From assembly GCF_001675045.1 (NCBI RefSeq), contig NZ_LYPA01000056.1, positions 1 through 64,000 of the forward strand: 64,000 bases of DNA. Direction: 5' to 3'. Both the position numbers and the translations under genes were made by a program. Positions 27,751-36,502 of the stretch are shown here, piece after piece. Origin of the DNA: Paenibacillus oryzae. Lineage in GTDB: Bacteria > Bacillota > Bacilli > Paenibacillales > Paenibacillaceae. Each line of letters begins with the position of its first letter. Position 1 is the stretch's first letter. Under the pieces are notes generated by a model that saw only the letters and a program-made list of their open reading frames with translations, ran no database searches and was not told the origin of the DNA.

Positions 27751-27887
27751 CTCCCATCACTCCTCGTTCTCTATTTGACTTTATTATAGTTTTTCAAATG
27801 GACAAACGGCATTCAGGGGAGCAACAAAAAATAATACTTTTTCACCGATACAACCGAAATAAAGTTTATAACCGCAAAATAAGCACC

Positions 27888-27917
27888 AAAAAAGCGCCCC
27901 TCCTCGGAGCGCTTTCA
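27888..27917 (-). terminator. Terminator after the YesM/YesN operon
   Basis: Stem AAAGCGC / GCGCTTT with inner TCC / GGA pairing, followed by T6 on the minus strand. It separates the regulator transcript from the transporter transcript. Confidence 0.8.
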
Positions 27918-27920
27918 CCC

Positions 27921-27997
27921 GAAAGCCATATTCGCCGCCGGCCATGACGCCAGTCATGACCCGTAATGGGAAGCGGACTTTTTGAGCTACCTCTAAA
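27921..27997. repeat. 77-bp direct repeat, copy 1
   Basis: Identical to 28104-28180, 183 bp apart. It contains the dyad CATGAC, GCCA, GTCATG. Its CGGACTTTTTGAGCT end can pair with AGCTCAAAAAGTCCG directly downstream (28002-28016). Confidence 0.95.
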
Positions 27998-28103
27998 ATG
28001 AAAGCTCAAAAAGTCCGGTTCTCAGTACCAAGAAGATGGCTTGAAGCTAGAAACTGAGTAGCGGAGCTTAGTGAAAGCTAAGTGAGCAACGGAAGTTTCG
28101 GCT

Positions 28104-28180
28104 GAAAGCCATATTCGCCGCCGGCCATGACGCCAGTCATGACCCGTAATGGGAAGCGGACTTTTTGAGCTACCTCTAAA
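28104..28180. repeat. 77-bp direct repeat, copy 2
   Basis: An exact match to 27921-27997. Its last five bases include the stop codon of the YesN-type regulator. The stretch between copies (27998-28103) holds no gene. Confidence 0.95.
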
Positions 28181-29741
28181 TTTTGTGTTTTTTTCGGTAT
28201 TCTCCGGGGGTAAGCCCCATCGCCTGCTTGAACTGGCGATTGAAATAAATAATATTGATATAGCCCATGCGGTCGGCAATTTCGTAAATTTTCAACGTGG
28301 GGTCCTTCAGCAGCTCGCACACCCGCTCCAGTTTTACCCGGGTCAAATAATCGCTGAACGCTTCGCCCGTGTCCTCTTTGAACACAAAGCCCAAATAATT
28401 GGGCGTAAAGCCAAAATGCGAAGCCGCCTCCTTCAGCGTAATCTTTTTGTCCAGATTTTGCTCCACGTATTCCATCAGCTCCTGGATCAGCTTGCGCTTC
28501 TGGCGCTGCCGCTTCATATACAGCAGCTCCGACAGCTCAAAAAAGCGGCGGCGAATCCAGGACATAATATCGTGCACCGTCTCAAAATGGAACAGCATTT
28601 CCGGCTGCTGCGACTCCCATTTCAGCACTTCATATAAATTTTCATTTTGCTTTTGCAATCTGGCATGAAGCCCCGACGTTATACGGATTATGAGGTCATA
28701 CACCTCCTGCTTGCCTGAGCACGGGACCGGCTCATTAAACAGCCTCAGCAAGCTGTCGTCAATGGCTACGAGATCATAAGCCATAATCTCCTCCAGCAGC
28801 TTGTCCAGCAGTTCTTCAAGGTTATCGGCTGAACGCAAACCGCCGGTCTGATGCGGCGTATAAGGAATCAGGCGATTTTTGCCCAAAATCCATTTTGCCT
28901 GCAGCGCAGCTTTTGCCTCCCAATAGGACTTTCTGAGATCAGCAATTCTGTTGACGGGATTGCCTGCTCCGATTGTAGCTGTGAAAGCAGTTTTGGTCCT
29001 GATTTGCTCCAGAATGTTTTCAAGCAGCTTTTCCCTTTGTGCGGCAGCCGAGAGCAATAGAAGCCGATTGTCCTTTAAATAAAACAGCTTGCCAGCCGAT
29101 AGCGATTGTATAAAATGATGGATGTCGTGAAAGGCGTCCCGCAGTACGTCTCCGCGCTTTTCATCGCTCAGCCCTTTAAGCTTCCATTCCAGATCGTCCA
29201 GCTCAATGACGGATGCTGCCGCCCCGTTTCTCACCAGCTGCTCCAGCATGGCAACAACCGGGGAATCTGCGGGCAGCTCCTCACCGCTTTCCGCCCATCT
29301 CACAACCAGCTCCGCACTGGCCAGAGTCAAGGCTTCGGTAGTGGCCAGCTTCTGCTGCCGCTCTATGCTAATGACATCGCATAGCTCCTTCAGGGTCAGA
29401 TACAGGTCATCGTCCGCAACGGGCTTAAGCAAATATTTGTGGGCATGGACTTCAATAGCTTCCTTGGCATAGCTGAAATCTTCATGGCCGCTAATAAATA
29501 CAATTTTAACCGCCGGATTAATCTCCCGCGCCTTCCGTGCAAACTCGGTGCCGGTCATAATGGGCATTCGAATATCCGACAAAATGATATCGACCCTTTG
29601 TTTGCGCATGATGTCAAGTGCGGCAAAGCCGCTGCTTGCGGTGCCGGCTACTTCCAGACCAAGCCCGCTGCCCGCTACTCTTCTGCGCAGCCATTCCAGA
29701 TCAATCGCTTCGTCGTCCACCAGTAAAATTGGAATGCTCAC
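28176..29741 (-). CDS. YesN-type response regulator (receiver plus AraC HTH)
   Basis: A 521-residue regulator: receiver domain 1-125 with Asp56 (IILSDIRMP) and LLKPV, a long middle domain, and two AraC-type helix-turn-helix motifs in the last 100 residues (ITLKEAASHFGFTPNYLGFVFKE and IYEIADRMGYINIIYFNRQF). The GTG start at 29741 follows GGAGGT placed in the kinase stop region, 1 nt apart. It should activate the downstream sugar operon when phosphorylated by the adjacent kinase. Confidence 0.92.
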   Translation of the reverse strand: MSIPILLVDDEAIDLEWLRRRVAGSGLGLEVAGTASSGFAALDIMRKQRVDIILSDIRMPIMTGTEFARKAREINPAVKIVFISGHEDFSYAKEAIEVHAHKYLLKPVADDDLYLTLKELCDVISIERQQKLATTEALTLASAELVVRWAESGEELPADSPVVAMLEQLVRNGAAASVIELDDLEWKLKGLSDEKRGDVLRDAFHDIHHFIQSLSAGKLFYLKDNRLLLLSAAAQREKLLENILEQIRTKTAFTATIGAGNPVNRIADLRKSYWEAKAALQAKWILGKNRLIPYTPHQTGGLRSADNLEELLDKLLEEIMAYDLVAIDDSLLRLFNEPVPCSGKQEVYDLIIRITSGLHARLQKQNENLYEVLKWESQQPEMLFHFETVHDIMSWIRRRFFELSELLYMKRQRQKRKLIQELMEYVEQNLDKKITLKEAASHFGFTPNYLGFVFKEDTGEAFSDYLTRVKLERVCELLKDPTLKIYEIADRMGYINIIYFNRQFKQAMGLTPGEYRKKHKI

Positions 29742-29742
29742 G

Positions 29743-31521
29743 TCATACCTCCTTGTTGTTTGCGCGGCTGCTATTGCCCTCATTTTCGTCCGGCATCTCT
29801 GCGGGAAGCCATAGTCTGACCGTTGTTCCCGCACCATAGATGCTGGCTATTTCTCCGCCGTACCGGTCGCCATAGCGAAGCCGAATCCGTTCATATACGT
29901 TTTTGACCCCATATCCGCCGGAGCTTGCGGGAGCGTTCATCAGCTCCTGCACCTTCTCGGGCTTCATTCCGATTCCATTGTCGATGATTTTCAGCTCAAT
30001 ACGGTCATCGACCTTGCGCGCGGTAATTCGGATAGCTATCGTTTCACCGAACCAGGCGTGCTTGAATATATTTTCGACAAAAGGCTGCACAATCAATTTA
30101 ATAATCTGTACATGCTGTATTTCCGGCTCAATTTCCATATACACCTTAAAAGCGTCCGCATAACGAACACGCTGGATATCCAGATAGGTGGATACCTGCT
30201 CAAGCTCCTGCTGGAGCGGAATATTGACATTGCCTTCGTTCAAGGTCAGCCGGTAAAACCGCGACAAGCCTTGTACCATATGCGTGACCTTCCCGATTTC
30301 GCCTAAATTGGCCAAGCTGCTAATGGTCGACAACGTATTATAAAGAAAATGAGGATTAATTTGAGCCTGCAGCGCCTCCAGCTCCGCCTGCTTTTTCTGC
30401 TTGCCTTGTTCGTACACGCTGTCAATCAAGCTTTGCATACCTCTGGCCATTTCATTAAACGCGCCGGCAATTTGCACAAATTCATCGTTGCCATTAATCC
30501 TGATTCTTTTTTGAAAATTGCCCTCCTGAATGGAACGAAGCATAACAACGATTTTGCTCATCTTTCGGCCCGAAATTCTGGCAACGATCAGGCCAATAAG
30601 CGCCATAACGACAAAGCTTGCCGTACAAATCAGAATAATATTGAGACGCAATACTCCAGCATCCTTGGTCAAGTAGGCTCCCGGCACCAAGGTTTGAATA
30701 TAAAAGCCGGTATCTGCAATATCCTCCTGCAGCGTAAGAAAATCGCCATTCCCAGCCTCGCCTTCAACGGGACCGTATTGATACATGATGTTCCCAGCTT
30801 CCCGGTTGATCAAACGAAGCGTTATCCCTTCCTGTACAGGGAAGCTGTTCAGAACCCCCAGCATTTCCTCCAGCGAGGCGGTCACCTGCAAATAACCAAT
30901 CGTTGTCCGGTAGTCGCTATAGGAAACGAGCCGTCTGAAATGCGATAAATTGCTGAAATTCGCATCTTCTCCCGCCTGCATCCATATGTTTTTTTCGCGG
31001 CTGTGGTTTATCCGGTTGAACCATTCCTGATTCGCAATTTCCTGCAATGGTCTCACAAAATAATTTTTGCCGATGACATTGCCAACCATGCCATAGTCCT
31101 CGACGATTTGCTGCTTTTCATTAACAGTAAAGAGAGTAATGCGAATATTGTTCCCGAAAAATTGCAGGGGAGCAGTGAGCTGAGGGTCGATTTCGTCCAG
31201 CATCGTCAAATACATCTCCAGCGGAGTGCCCTCCTTCTGAAGCGCTCTCTGGAAGGAAATACTGCCAAAAAGCGTTTCCGTCATCCGCTGCATTTCGTCC
31301 ATCTGGTAGCGAATGCTGTTACTGGCTTGCTCCATGCTGGTTTTCACACTGGACTCCGCTATTTCCGTCCGGGATTGAATAAGCATGGCATAGGAAATAT
31401 AGCCGATCAGAATATCTGTCAGCAGCACAAGCGCAAGATAAGGAATCATCATTTTGTACGTAAAAGGAATATATCGCTTTGATCCGGTCATAGTCGTTGT
31501 TAATCCCCCGAAGCCTGACAT
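29743..31521 (-). CDS. YesM-type sensor histidine kinase
   Basis: A kinase of about 592 residues: membrane segment near the N-terminus, extracellular sensor, second membrane segment (near LRLNIILICTASFVVMALIG), HAMP domain, His_kinase domain with the LytS/YesM motif LQAQINPHFLYNTLSTI, and a C-terminal ATPase lobe. The start is uncertain: ATG 31521 has GAGGAAGC close by, ATG 31491 has GGGGGA at 12 nt. It probably senses an extracellular sugar, possibly through the binding lipoprotein. Confidence 0.9.
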   Translation of the reverse strand: MSGFGGLTTTMTGSKRYIPFTYKMMIPYLALVLLTDILIGYISYAMLIQSRTEIAESSVKTSMEQASNSIRYQMDEMQRMTETLFGSISFQRALQKEGTPLEMYLTMLDEIDPQLTAPLQFFGNNIRITLFTVNEKQQIVEDYGMVGNVIGKNYFVRPLQEIANQEWFNRINHSREKNIWMQAGEDANFSNLSHFRRLVSYSDYRTTIGYLQVTASLEEMLGVLNSFPVQEGITLRLINREAGNIMYQYGPVEGEAGNGDFLTLQEDIADTGFYIQTLVPGAYLTKDAGVLRLNIILICTASFVVMALIGLIVARISGRKMSKIVVMLRSIQEGNFQKRIRINGNDEFVQIAGAFNEMARGMQSLIDSVYEQGKQKKQAELEALQAQINPHFLYNTLSTISSLANLGEIGKVTHMVQGLSRFYRLTLNEGNVNIPLQQELEQVSTYLDIQRVRYADAFKVYMEIEPEIQHVQIIKLIVQPFVENIFKHAWFGETIAIRITARKVDDRIELKIIDNGIGMKPEKVQELMNAPASSGGYGVKNVYERIRLRYGDRYGGEIASIYGAGTTVRLWLPAEMPDENEGNSSRANNKEV

Positions 31522-31565
31522 GCTTCCTCTATCATACCTTGTTCCGGGGCAGAATGAAATGTTGG

Positions 31566-32594
31566 CTATTGCTCCGCCAATAACATGCGATGAATCCAGT
31601 CGAAGGATACCCTGCCGCAAATCTCATGACCTCCGGCATGGATGTCCCAGCAGAAGCGTTCTTCCGCGTTCCATTGGGCATAGGTTTGTTTTAAGAACTC
31701 GATTGCCTCCCGGGTATGCTGCACAGGGAATATATGATCCTTTTCTCCCGATTCCACAAAAAGCGCCTTGGGCGCAATGAGACCAGCCAGCTCCGGCTGC
31801 TCCGCGTCCTTGAGGATACCAGGCAAATAATTATCGATACAGTGACGCATAGACAGAATGCTGCCCGCAAACGTATTGGTCCAGCCGCATAATACCGTCG
31901 CCTTGATCCGTTCATCCAGCGCTGAGGCATAAGCCGCAATCAAGCCGCCGCCGGAAAATCCGAAAGCTCCGATTCTCGCTGGGTCAACATCGGAACGGGA
32001 GAGCAGATAATCGATTCCCCGCATTGCTTCAAAAACTCTCATCCCTGCCAATGTGCGCCCATGCATAAGCAATCGGGCGGACAACGTTTCGCAGGAGTTG
32101 TGATTGGGACTGCTTTTCCGTTCTTGAGCAATCCTCCGTACGCCAAACCCCATAATTTCAGGAATAGCAACAACCATCCCCCTGCGAGCCAGGGAAAGTG
32201 CAAACCGGTTATGAATGCCAGCATCCTCCCGTTCATTTTCCTCTTCATCAAGCCCAATGGCATCCCTCTGTCCGTTGCCATGGCCGTGGCAAGCCAATAC
32301 GGCCGGGAACGGGCCTTTTCCGCCCTTCGGCGTTAATACCCAAACCGGTACTTGCACTGACTCCATCGTGGTATAAGCTATTTTCTCCAGCAATACATCT
32401 CCCAGATCGCGCCGCTCCAGCAACTCCGCCTTCAAAGGATGATCAGGCCGTGGAAATTCACCCAGCGCCCTCCTCAGCTTTTCCGTGAGCGCTTGCCGCC
32501 GTTGCTGCGGAGTTACGAAATCTTTTGATCGAAACCTCTCTATTTCGGCTTGCCCTCCCAGCAAATCCAGCATAGCATCCATAGTCCAATCCAT
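31566..32594 (-). CDS. Alpha/beta hydrolase, acetyl-xylan-esterase/dienelactone-hydrolase type
   Basis: A 342-residue cytoplasmic hydrolase with oxyanion-side LACHGHGNG, nucleophile elbow GAFGFSGGG and C-terminal His (HAGGHEICG). Similar proteins are annotated as DLH-family or acetyl xylan esterases. The start 32594 (MDWTMD) follows AAAGGGTGG; a longer frame to 32627 is less supported. It precedes the kinase by 44 nt and probably deacylates oligosaccharides of the locus, which is inference from context. Confidence 0.8.
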   Translation of the reverse strand: MDWTMDAMLDLLGGQAEIERFRSKDFVTPQQRRQALTEKLRRALGEFPRPDHPLKAELLERRDLGDVLLEKIAYTTMESVQVPVWVLTPKGGKGPFPAVLACHGHGNGQRDAIGLDEEENEREDAGIHNRFALSLARRGMVVAIPEIMGFGVRRIAQERKSSPNHNSCETLSARLLMHGRTLAGMRVFEAMRGIDYLLSRSDVDPARIGAFGFSGGGLIAAYASALDERIKATVLCGWTNTFAGSILSMRHCIDNYLPGILKDAEQPELAGLIAPKALFVESGEKDHIFPVQHTREAIEFLKQTYAQWNAEERFCWDIHAGGHEICGRVSFDWIHRMLLAEQ

Positions 32595-32666
32595 ATCATG
32601 CCACCCTTTCGTCAAGCTCTGAGACAATCCGTATCGCTAAATTGATAATTTTCATAAGGCCCGCCC

Positions 32667-33458
32667 CTATAACGTAATGACCGACTTAGGGCCTCTGCTG
32701 TATGCTATAAAGATCATTGCGGCAACTTGAATCAAAATTGAGACAGCCGACAGTTCAATCCGGTTAAAAACAAAGGCTGCAGCTGGTGAAAACACCAACA
32801 AAATAATAGCAACCCAACGAAAAATACCTTGCTTGGCAAATTCTCTTCTAACCATAGAAATAATAGCCGCAGAACCTGCTGATAAGCCTATAAATACCGA
32901 AATCGCTAAAATAAAGATTAAAATTTTTATCCATATCAAATCGGTTTGATTTATAACTTTAATAGTTAAAAAAATATACAATGCCAATATGCCAAACAAT
33001 AGCATTGGCCAAAATGGCGCATATAATCGTTGCATGTATTGGAACCATTCTCCACCTTCATGCTTATCTTTCATTGCCGACAGTTGACGATCAAGTTTGT
33101 CCACTTCGCTAATGACAAACGATTGCAAGGAATACAGTACAGCAGGATTAAACTGCTTATAGTAATCCCTAATAATTTGTCTTTGTGTTTTTGACAGATA
33201 TGAGCCGCATTTACCTAATAGCTCGTAGAGTTTTTCTTTACTCCCGTCATTGTTTACATGCATTACGCTGGCAATAGCAAGCTCCAGCTTTGTATACAAT
33301 TCAAGCTTTTCCTGCATAGCTTTCTTTTTTTCAGACTCATTATTATCAATCATCGTTTTGAACTGTTTGTACAAAAAGACCAGTATAGTGCCAATAATTG
33401 AAATCAACAAAGCTTGTTTAGTATTTGCTTGTAAAAAAGCAGCCAGTTCTGCCCACAT
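32667..33458 (-). CDS. Unknown multi-pass membrane protein
   Basis: About 263 residues, family not recognised. One N-terminal membrane segment, a charged cytosolic helical region (about 30-155, rich in Lys/Glu), then four hydrophobic segments to the C-terminus. It is more AT-rich than its neighbours, which may point to acquisition. Start uncertain: ATG 33458 (MWAELAAF) has GGGGG 11 nt before it; ATG 33479 has none. It stands alone between two minus-strand operons. Confidence 0.7.
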   Translation of the reverse strand: MWAELAAFLQANTKQALLISIIGTILVFLYKQFKTMIDNNESEKKKAMQEKLELYTKLELAIASVMHVNNDGSKEKLYELLGKCGSYLSKTQRQIIRDYYKQFNPAVLYSLQSFVISEVDKLDRQLSAMKDKHEGGEWFQYMQRLYAPFWPMLLFGILALYIFLTIKVINQTDLIWIKILIFILAISVFIGLSAGSAAIISMVRREFAKQGIFRWVAIILLVFSPAAAFVFNRIELSAVSILIQVAAMIFIAYSRGPKSVITL

Positions 33459-33619
33459 TGCAATGCCAACCCCCAGCATATCTTATTGGAATCAATAACT
33501 TATTCGTTAAGCTTCCAAAATTCACCTGCTGTTATAAAAAGGTTTACGCTACTTTTCGACAAACTTTTAATCGATATAGCTTCCTCAAAGGCTGACGCAA
33601 CAACAGCTTGCTGTATCAA

Positions 33620-34852
33620 TCAGACACAAAATTCTTCAATTTCAAAACCCAAATCCCGAATCATTTCATGGTCCATCGTTATATCCTGGCCCGATGTTGT
33701 CAAATAATCGCCAACAAAAATAGAGTTTGCCGCATACAATGCCAGTGGCTGCAAATGTCTGAGACTTAACTCACGTCCGCCCGCTACCCGGATTTCCTTG
33801 GAGGGACATATAAAACGAAGTAATGCCAGTACCTTTAATGCTTTTATCGCCGGCGTTCTTTCCCTGCCTTCAAGCGGAGTGCCTGGAATCGCATGCAGGA
33901 AGTTTACCGGAATGGAATCCGCATCCAGCCTTCTTAATGCATATGCCATCTCAACGATATCGCGCTCATCCTCACCCAAACCGATAATAACGCCAGAGCA
34001 AGGAGACATGCCTCCGGCTTTAGCCGCTTCCACTGTTTGTACGCGCTGGTCGTATGTATGGGTTGTTGTAATGGACGAATAATTGTTTTTGCTCGTATTG
34101 AGATTATGATTGTAACGGTGGACTCCGGCTTCGGCTAGACGCTCCGCCTGACCCTCCTTCAAAATGCCAAGACACGCGCATATTTTTAGCGGCATCGTTG
34201 CCCTGATCTCCTTAACTGCGTCTATCACCCCCTCCAGCTCTCGCTCGCTAGGCCCTTTTCCCGAAGCAACAATGCAATAGGTGCCCGCTTTCCGGGCTAA
34301 TGCTTCGCGCGCTCCCGCGAGGAGTGTATCCTTATCAAGCAGTGCATATTTGCTCACTGGCGCATTGGATACGATAGATTGGGAGCAATAGCCGCAATCC
34401 TCGGGACACAATCCGCTTTTGGCGTTGATGATCATATTGAGCTTTACCTTTTTGCCGTAAAAGTGGTTCCTTACCAAAAAAGCTGCATGCAGCAGCGGCA
34501 GTAATTCGGTATCCTCACAATCCAATACCTTCAGTCCCTCCTCCACACTTAAAAGCTCCCCGGCAAGGCTTTTTTGAGCCAGCTCCTGCCAGTTGCACAT
34601 CCCCAGATACTTCGCTCCTTTAGCAGTTTGCATGATTTGCTTGTGCTGCTCCTGGTGATTATCTCGCTCGTGTAGCTTCCTAGCCTGCCCCTGGTGATTA
34701 TCTCGCTCAAACATCTGCCCAGCCTGCTCCTGTTGAATATGCCGATTGTGCATCTTCCTGCCCTGTTCCTGCTGATTATCTCGCTCGTGCATCTTCCTGG
34801 CCTGTTCCTGCTGATTATCCATAGTGCGCATGCTGATGTTATCGTCCAACAC
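33620..34852 (-). CDS. bioB: Biotin synthase with repetitive N-terminal extension
   Basis: A 410-residue radical-SAM enzyme that inserts sulfur into dethiobiotin. The core (from about residue 85, MCNWQELAQ) carries GLCPEDCGYCSQS, the CxxxCxxC cluster motif, plus YNHNLNTS and FLHAIPGTPLEG. Before it lie five 13-residue repeats of the DNQQEQARKMHER type (residues 12-76), absent from usual BioB (about 320-340 residues). The GTG start at 34852 has GGGAGG 8 nt upstream, which favours translation of the extension. A start at 34600 would give a normal protein but has a poorly spaced AGGAG. No other biotin genes are in the window. Confidence 0.92.
   Translation of the reverse strand: MLDDNISMRTMDNQQEQARKMHERDNQQEQGRKMHNRHIQQEQAGQMFERDNHQGQARKLHERDNHQEQHKQIMQTAKGAKYLGMCNWQELAQKSLAGELLSVEEGLKVLDCEDTELLPLLHAAFLVRNHFYGKKVKLNMIINAKSGLCPEDCGYCSQSIVSNAPVSKYALLDKDTLLAGAREALARKAGTYCIVASGKGPSERELEGVIDAVKEIRATMPLKICACLGILKEGQAERLAEAGVHRYNHNLNTSKNNYSSITTTHTYDQRVQTVEAAKAGGMSPCSGVIIGLGEDERDIVEMAYALRRLDADSIPVNFLHAIPGTPLEGRERTPAIKALKVLALLRFICPSKEIRVAGGRELSLRHLQPLALYAANSIFVGDYLTTSGQDITMDHEMIRDLGFEIEEFCV
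34625..34819 (-). repeat. 39-bp in-frame tandem repeat in bioB
   Basis: Five 39-bp units encode 13-residue Gln/Glu/Asn/Lys-rich segments. The first two are nearly identical and the later ones diverge. Confidence 0.92.
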
Positions 34853-34935
34853 GACCTCTGCCTCCCTGTATCAACGATTAAAAATAGTAATAAGGCTTTT
34901 ACTGCTGTGGTAGTTATTTTCGTATCGATCACATT

Positions 34936-34972
34936 ATTGTAAACCTATTTAAACATAATATTGGTTAACAAT
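34936..34972 (-). promoter_or_regulatory. BirA-like biotin operator upstream of bioB
   Basis: ATTGTAAACC, 17 nt, GGTTAACAAT: the arms match the biotin-repressor operator (TTGTAAACC ... GGTTTACAA in E. coli, spacer 16). It lies 84-120 nt before the bioB start. Confidence 0.8.
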
Positions 34973-35144
34973 AAACCAAAACTAGTGTACCAGATTCACA
35001 AAATAGAGTAAATATAGAAAAAGGGCTCAACCTCATAACAAGTGCTTGCCACAAGTGATTTCTGTTGCCGCTTAGCCAACTTGTGTGCCAAATAAATGAG
35101 TAATGGTTTACAATGACAGGGTAGCGTAAACTCGGTCTGTTGCC

Positions 35145-35335
35145 TGCCAGTCATAAATGTCCGTTAAAGGGTGAAATCGCTAGATTTGTTTTGAGTAACG
35201 GACACCCGTGTCCTTTAACCCTCCAAATTGGCTAATATACCAGCATTTTTTGGGTTTTACGGACACCAATGTCCATTACACGCTGGCATACAGAAAAAAT
35301 GGTCTCCTAAAGGTCATCTATGTCCGCAAGAATGA
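35145..35335. repeat. 191-bp interspersed repeat, copy 1
   Basis: It is collinear with 54348-54538, same length, and shares TGTCCTTT, CTCCAAA, TTACGGAC, AATGTCCATTACA, CTAAAGGTCAT and TGTCCGC blocks. It contains two small dyads, TAACGGACA/TGTCCTTTA and TTACGGACA/TGTCCATTA, each with a 4-nt loop. No coding potential seen. The remainder of 34973-35595 shows no gene. Confidence 0.8.
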
Positions 35336-35595
35336 TTTCACCGCCGGTTTCCCCTTCCACTTGCAGCTCAAAAAAAAATTACTTGTCGTTTTAAGTCGCA
35401 CCCGGCATCGACATCGCCCCCTCTGCCATGAAGCGTTCTACCATGGTCGAAGTCATCCATTACTTACTGGTTTGAGGTGAAAAAAGAAGAGCCGATCATA
35501 CACGGACAAACAGGTTATACCTTTGCTTCATAAAATGGTAAAATGATAAAAGTGCGGGTTCAAAAATCAATCTCTAAAAGGGAAGGAGGTCCAAT

Positions 35596-36231
35596 ATGAC
35601 CACAGTCAATAAAGAATCCGAAGAGGAATTGCAGGCCAAGAAGGACCGCGAGGAAGAAGCGAAAAAACTGGTGACAGCGATTTATACGGTAACGCAGCAG
35701 ATGCTGCAAGCGGAGTTTCCGGCTTATCAGGTTGAGGGGCAAATGATGAATAATTCACTACTGGGCCCCATAATCGCCTATCGGCTAAAGAGCAACGATA
35801 CCAAAAAGGAATACGCTTGCGGCTTTTTTATAAATGAATTGCTAGAGAAGCACAGAGATCCCGAGCTTGCCAAGCAGTGGCTGGCTTCCTTTTACATCGA
35901 CCTGATTAACGAAGGGCCGTCCGGCAAACCTCTGCCAGAGCCGCCCAAAACCAATGAAGAAAGCAAAAAGCTGTTTGACGAAGTGATCGTGCCGCATTGC
36001 GCCAAATCGGCCCGCGATGAATTTCCGATGGAGCAGGTTTATGTTAATCTCAGCATGCATGAGCAAGCAGGCCCCGTGCTTGAAGCCGGATTTCCGGCAA
36101 TCAAGGAGGGCAATAACGTTTGCGCTATGCCGTTCCATCTGCTGCTGACCATGCAACTGCTTAACCGCGATCCGGCAGACCCTGTTGTTAACGGGCTTTA
36201 CAAAATCCGCAAGGAGCATGGTCTGGAGTAA
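35596..36231 (+). CDS. Conserved hypothetical cytosolic protein
   Basis: A 211-residue soluble protein of unknown family. No signal or membrane segment. The N-terminus is strongly charged and helical (SEEELQAKKDREEEAKKL). The rest looks like two related halves: YTVTQQMLQAEFPAY...NELLEKHRDPELAKQW and CAKSARDEFPMEQVY...LLLTMQLLNRDPADPV, suggesting an internal duplication. The start follows an excellent GGAAGGAGG. Monocistronic, with its own terminator. Confidence 0.75.
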   Translation: MTTVNKESEEELQAKKDREEEAKKLVTAIYTVTQQMLQAEFPAYQVEGQMMNNSLLGPIIAYRLKSNDTKKEYACGFFINELLEKHRDPELAKQWLASFYIDLINEGPSGKPLPEPPKTNEESKKLFDEVIVPHCAKSARDEFPMEQVYVNLSMHEQAGPVLEAGFPAIKEGNNVCAMPFHLLLTMQLLNRDPADPVVNGLYKIRKEHGLE

Positions 36232-36285
36232 ACAGACTTTAAGTCTTTAAGTCTTTGACTCTCTAGCAAGCAATCCTTAGAAAAT

Positions 36286-36347
36286 AAAAGGCAATATCTC
36301 ATGGCCGCCCCTTCAAACGGGCTCCGCCACGGATAATGCCTTTTTTT
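36286..36347 (+). terminator. Terminator after the hypothetical gene
   Basis: Stem AAAAGGCA / TGCCTTTT with imperfect inner pairing (GGCCG / CGGAG region), then T7. Upstream, AAGTCTTT is repeated at about 36240-36256. Confidence 0.65.
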
Positions 36348-36361
36348 CTACTTTACTTTTT

Positions 36362-36441
36362 TTACGATGATACCTTTTCCGCTATACCTTTTTACGTTTA
36401 TACCTTTACCGCTATACCTTTTTACGTTTATACCTTTTCTG
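36362..36441. repeat. 30-bp tandem repeat (CCGCTATACCTTTTTACGTTTATACC type)
   Basis: Two full 30-bp copies and a partial one lie between the terminator and the 3' end of the ABC ATPase gene. Confidence 0.85.
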
Positions 36442-36502
36442 CATCTGCATCTACCTGTATCTTCCCTTTAATCCCTTTGAATGCATCCGCCATCCAGTAT
36501 AA

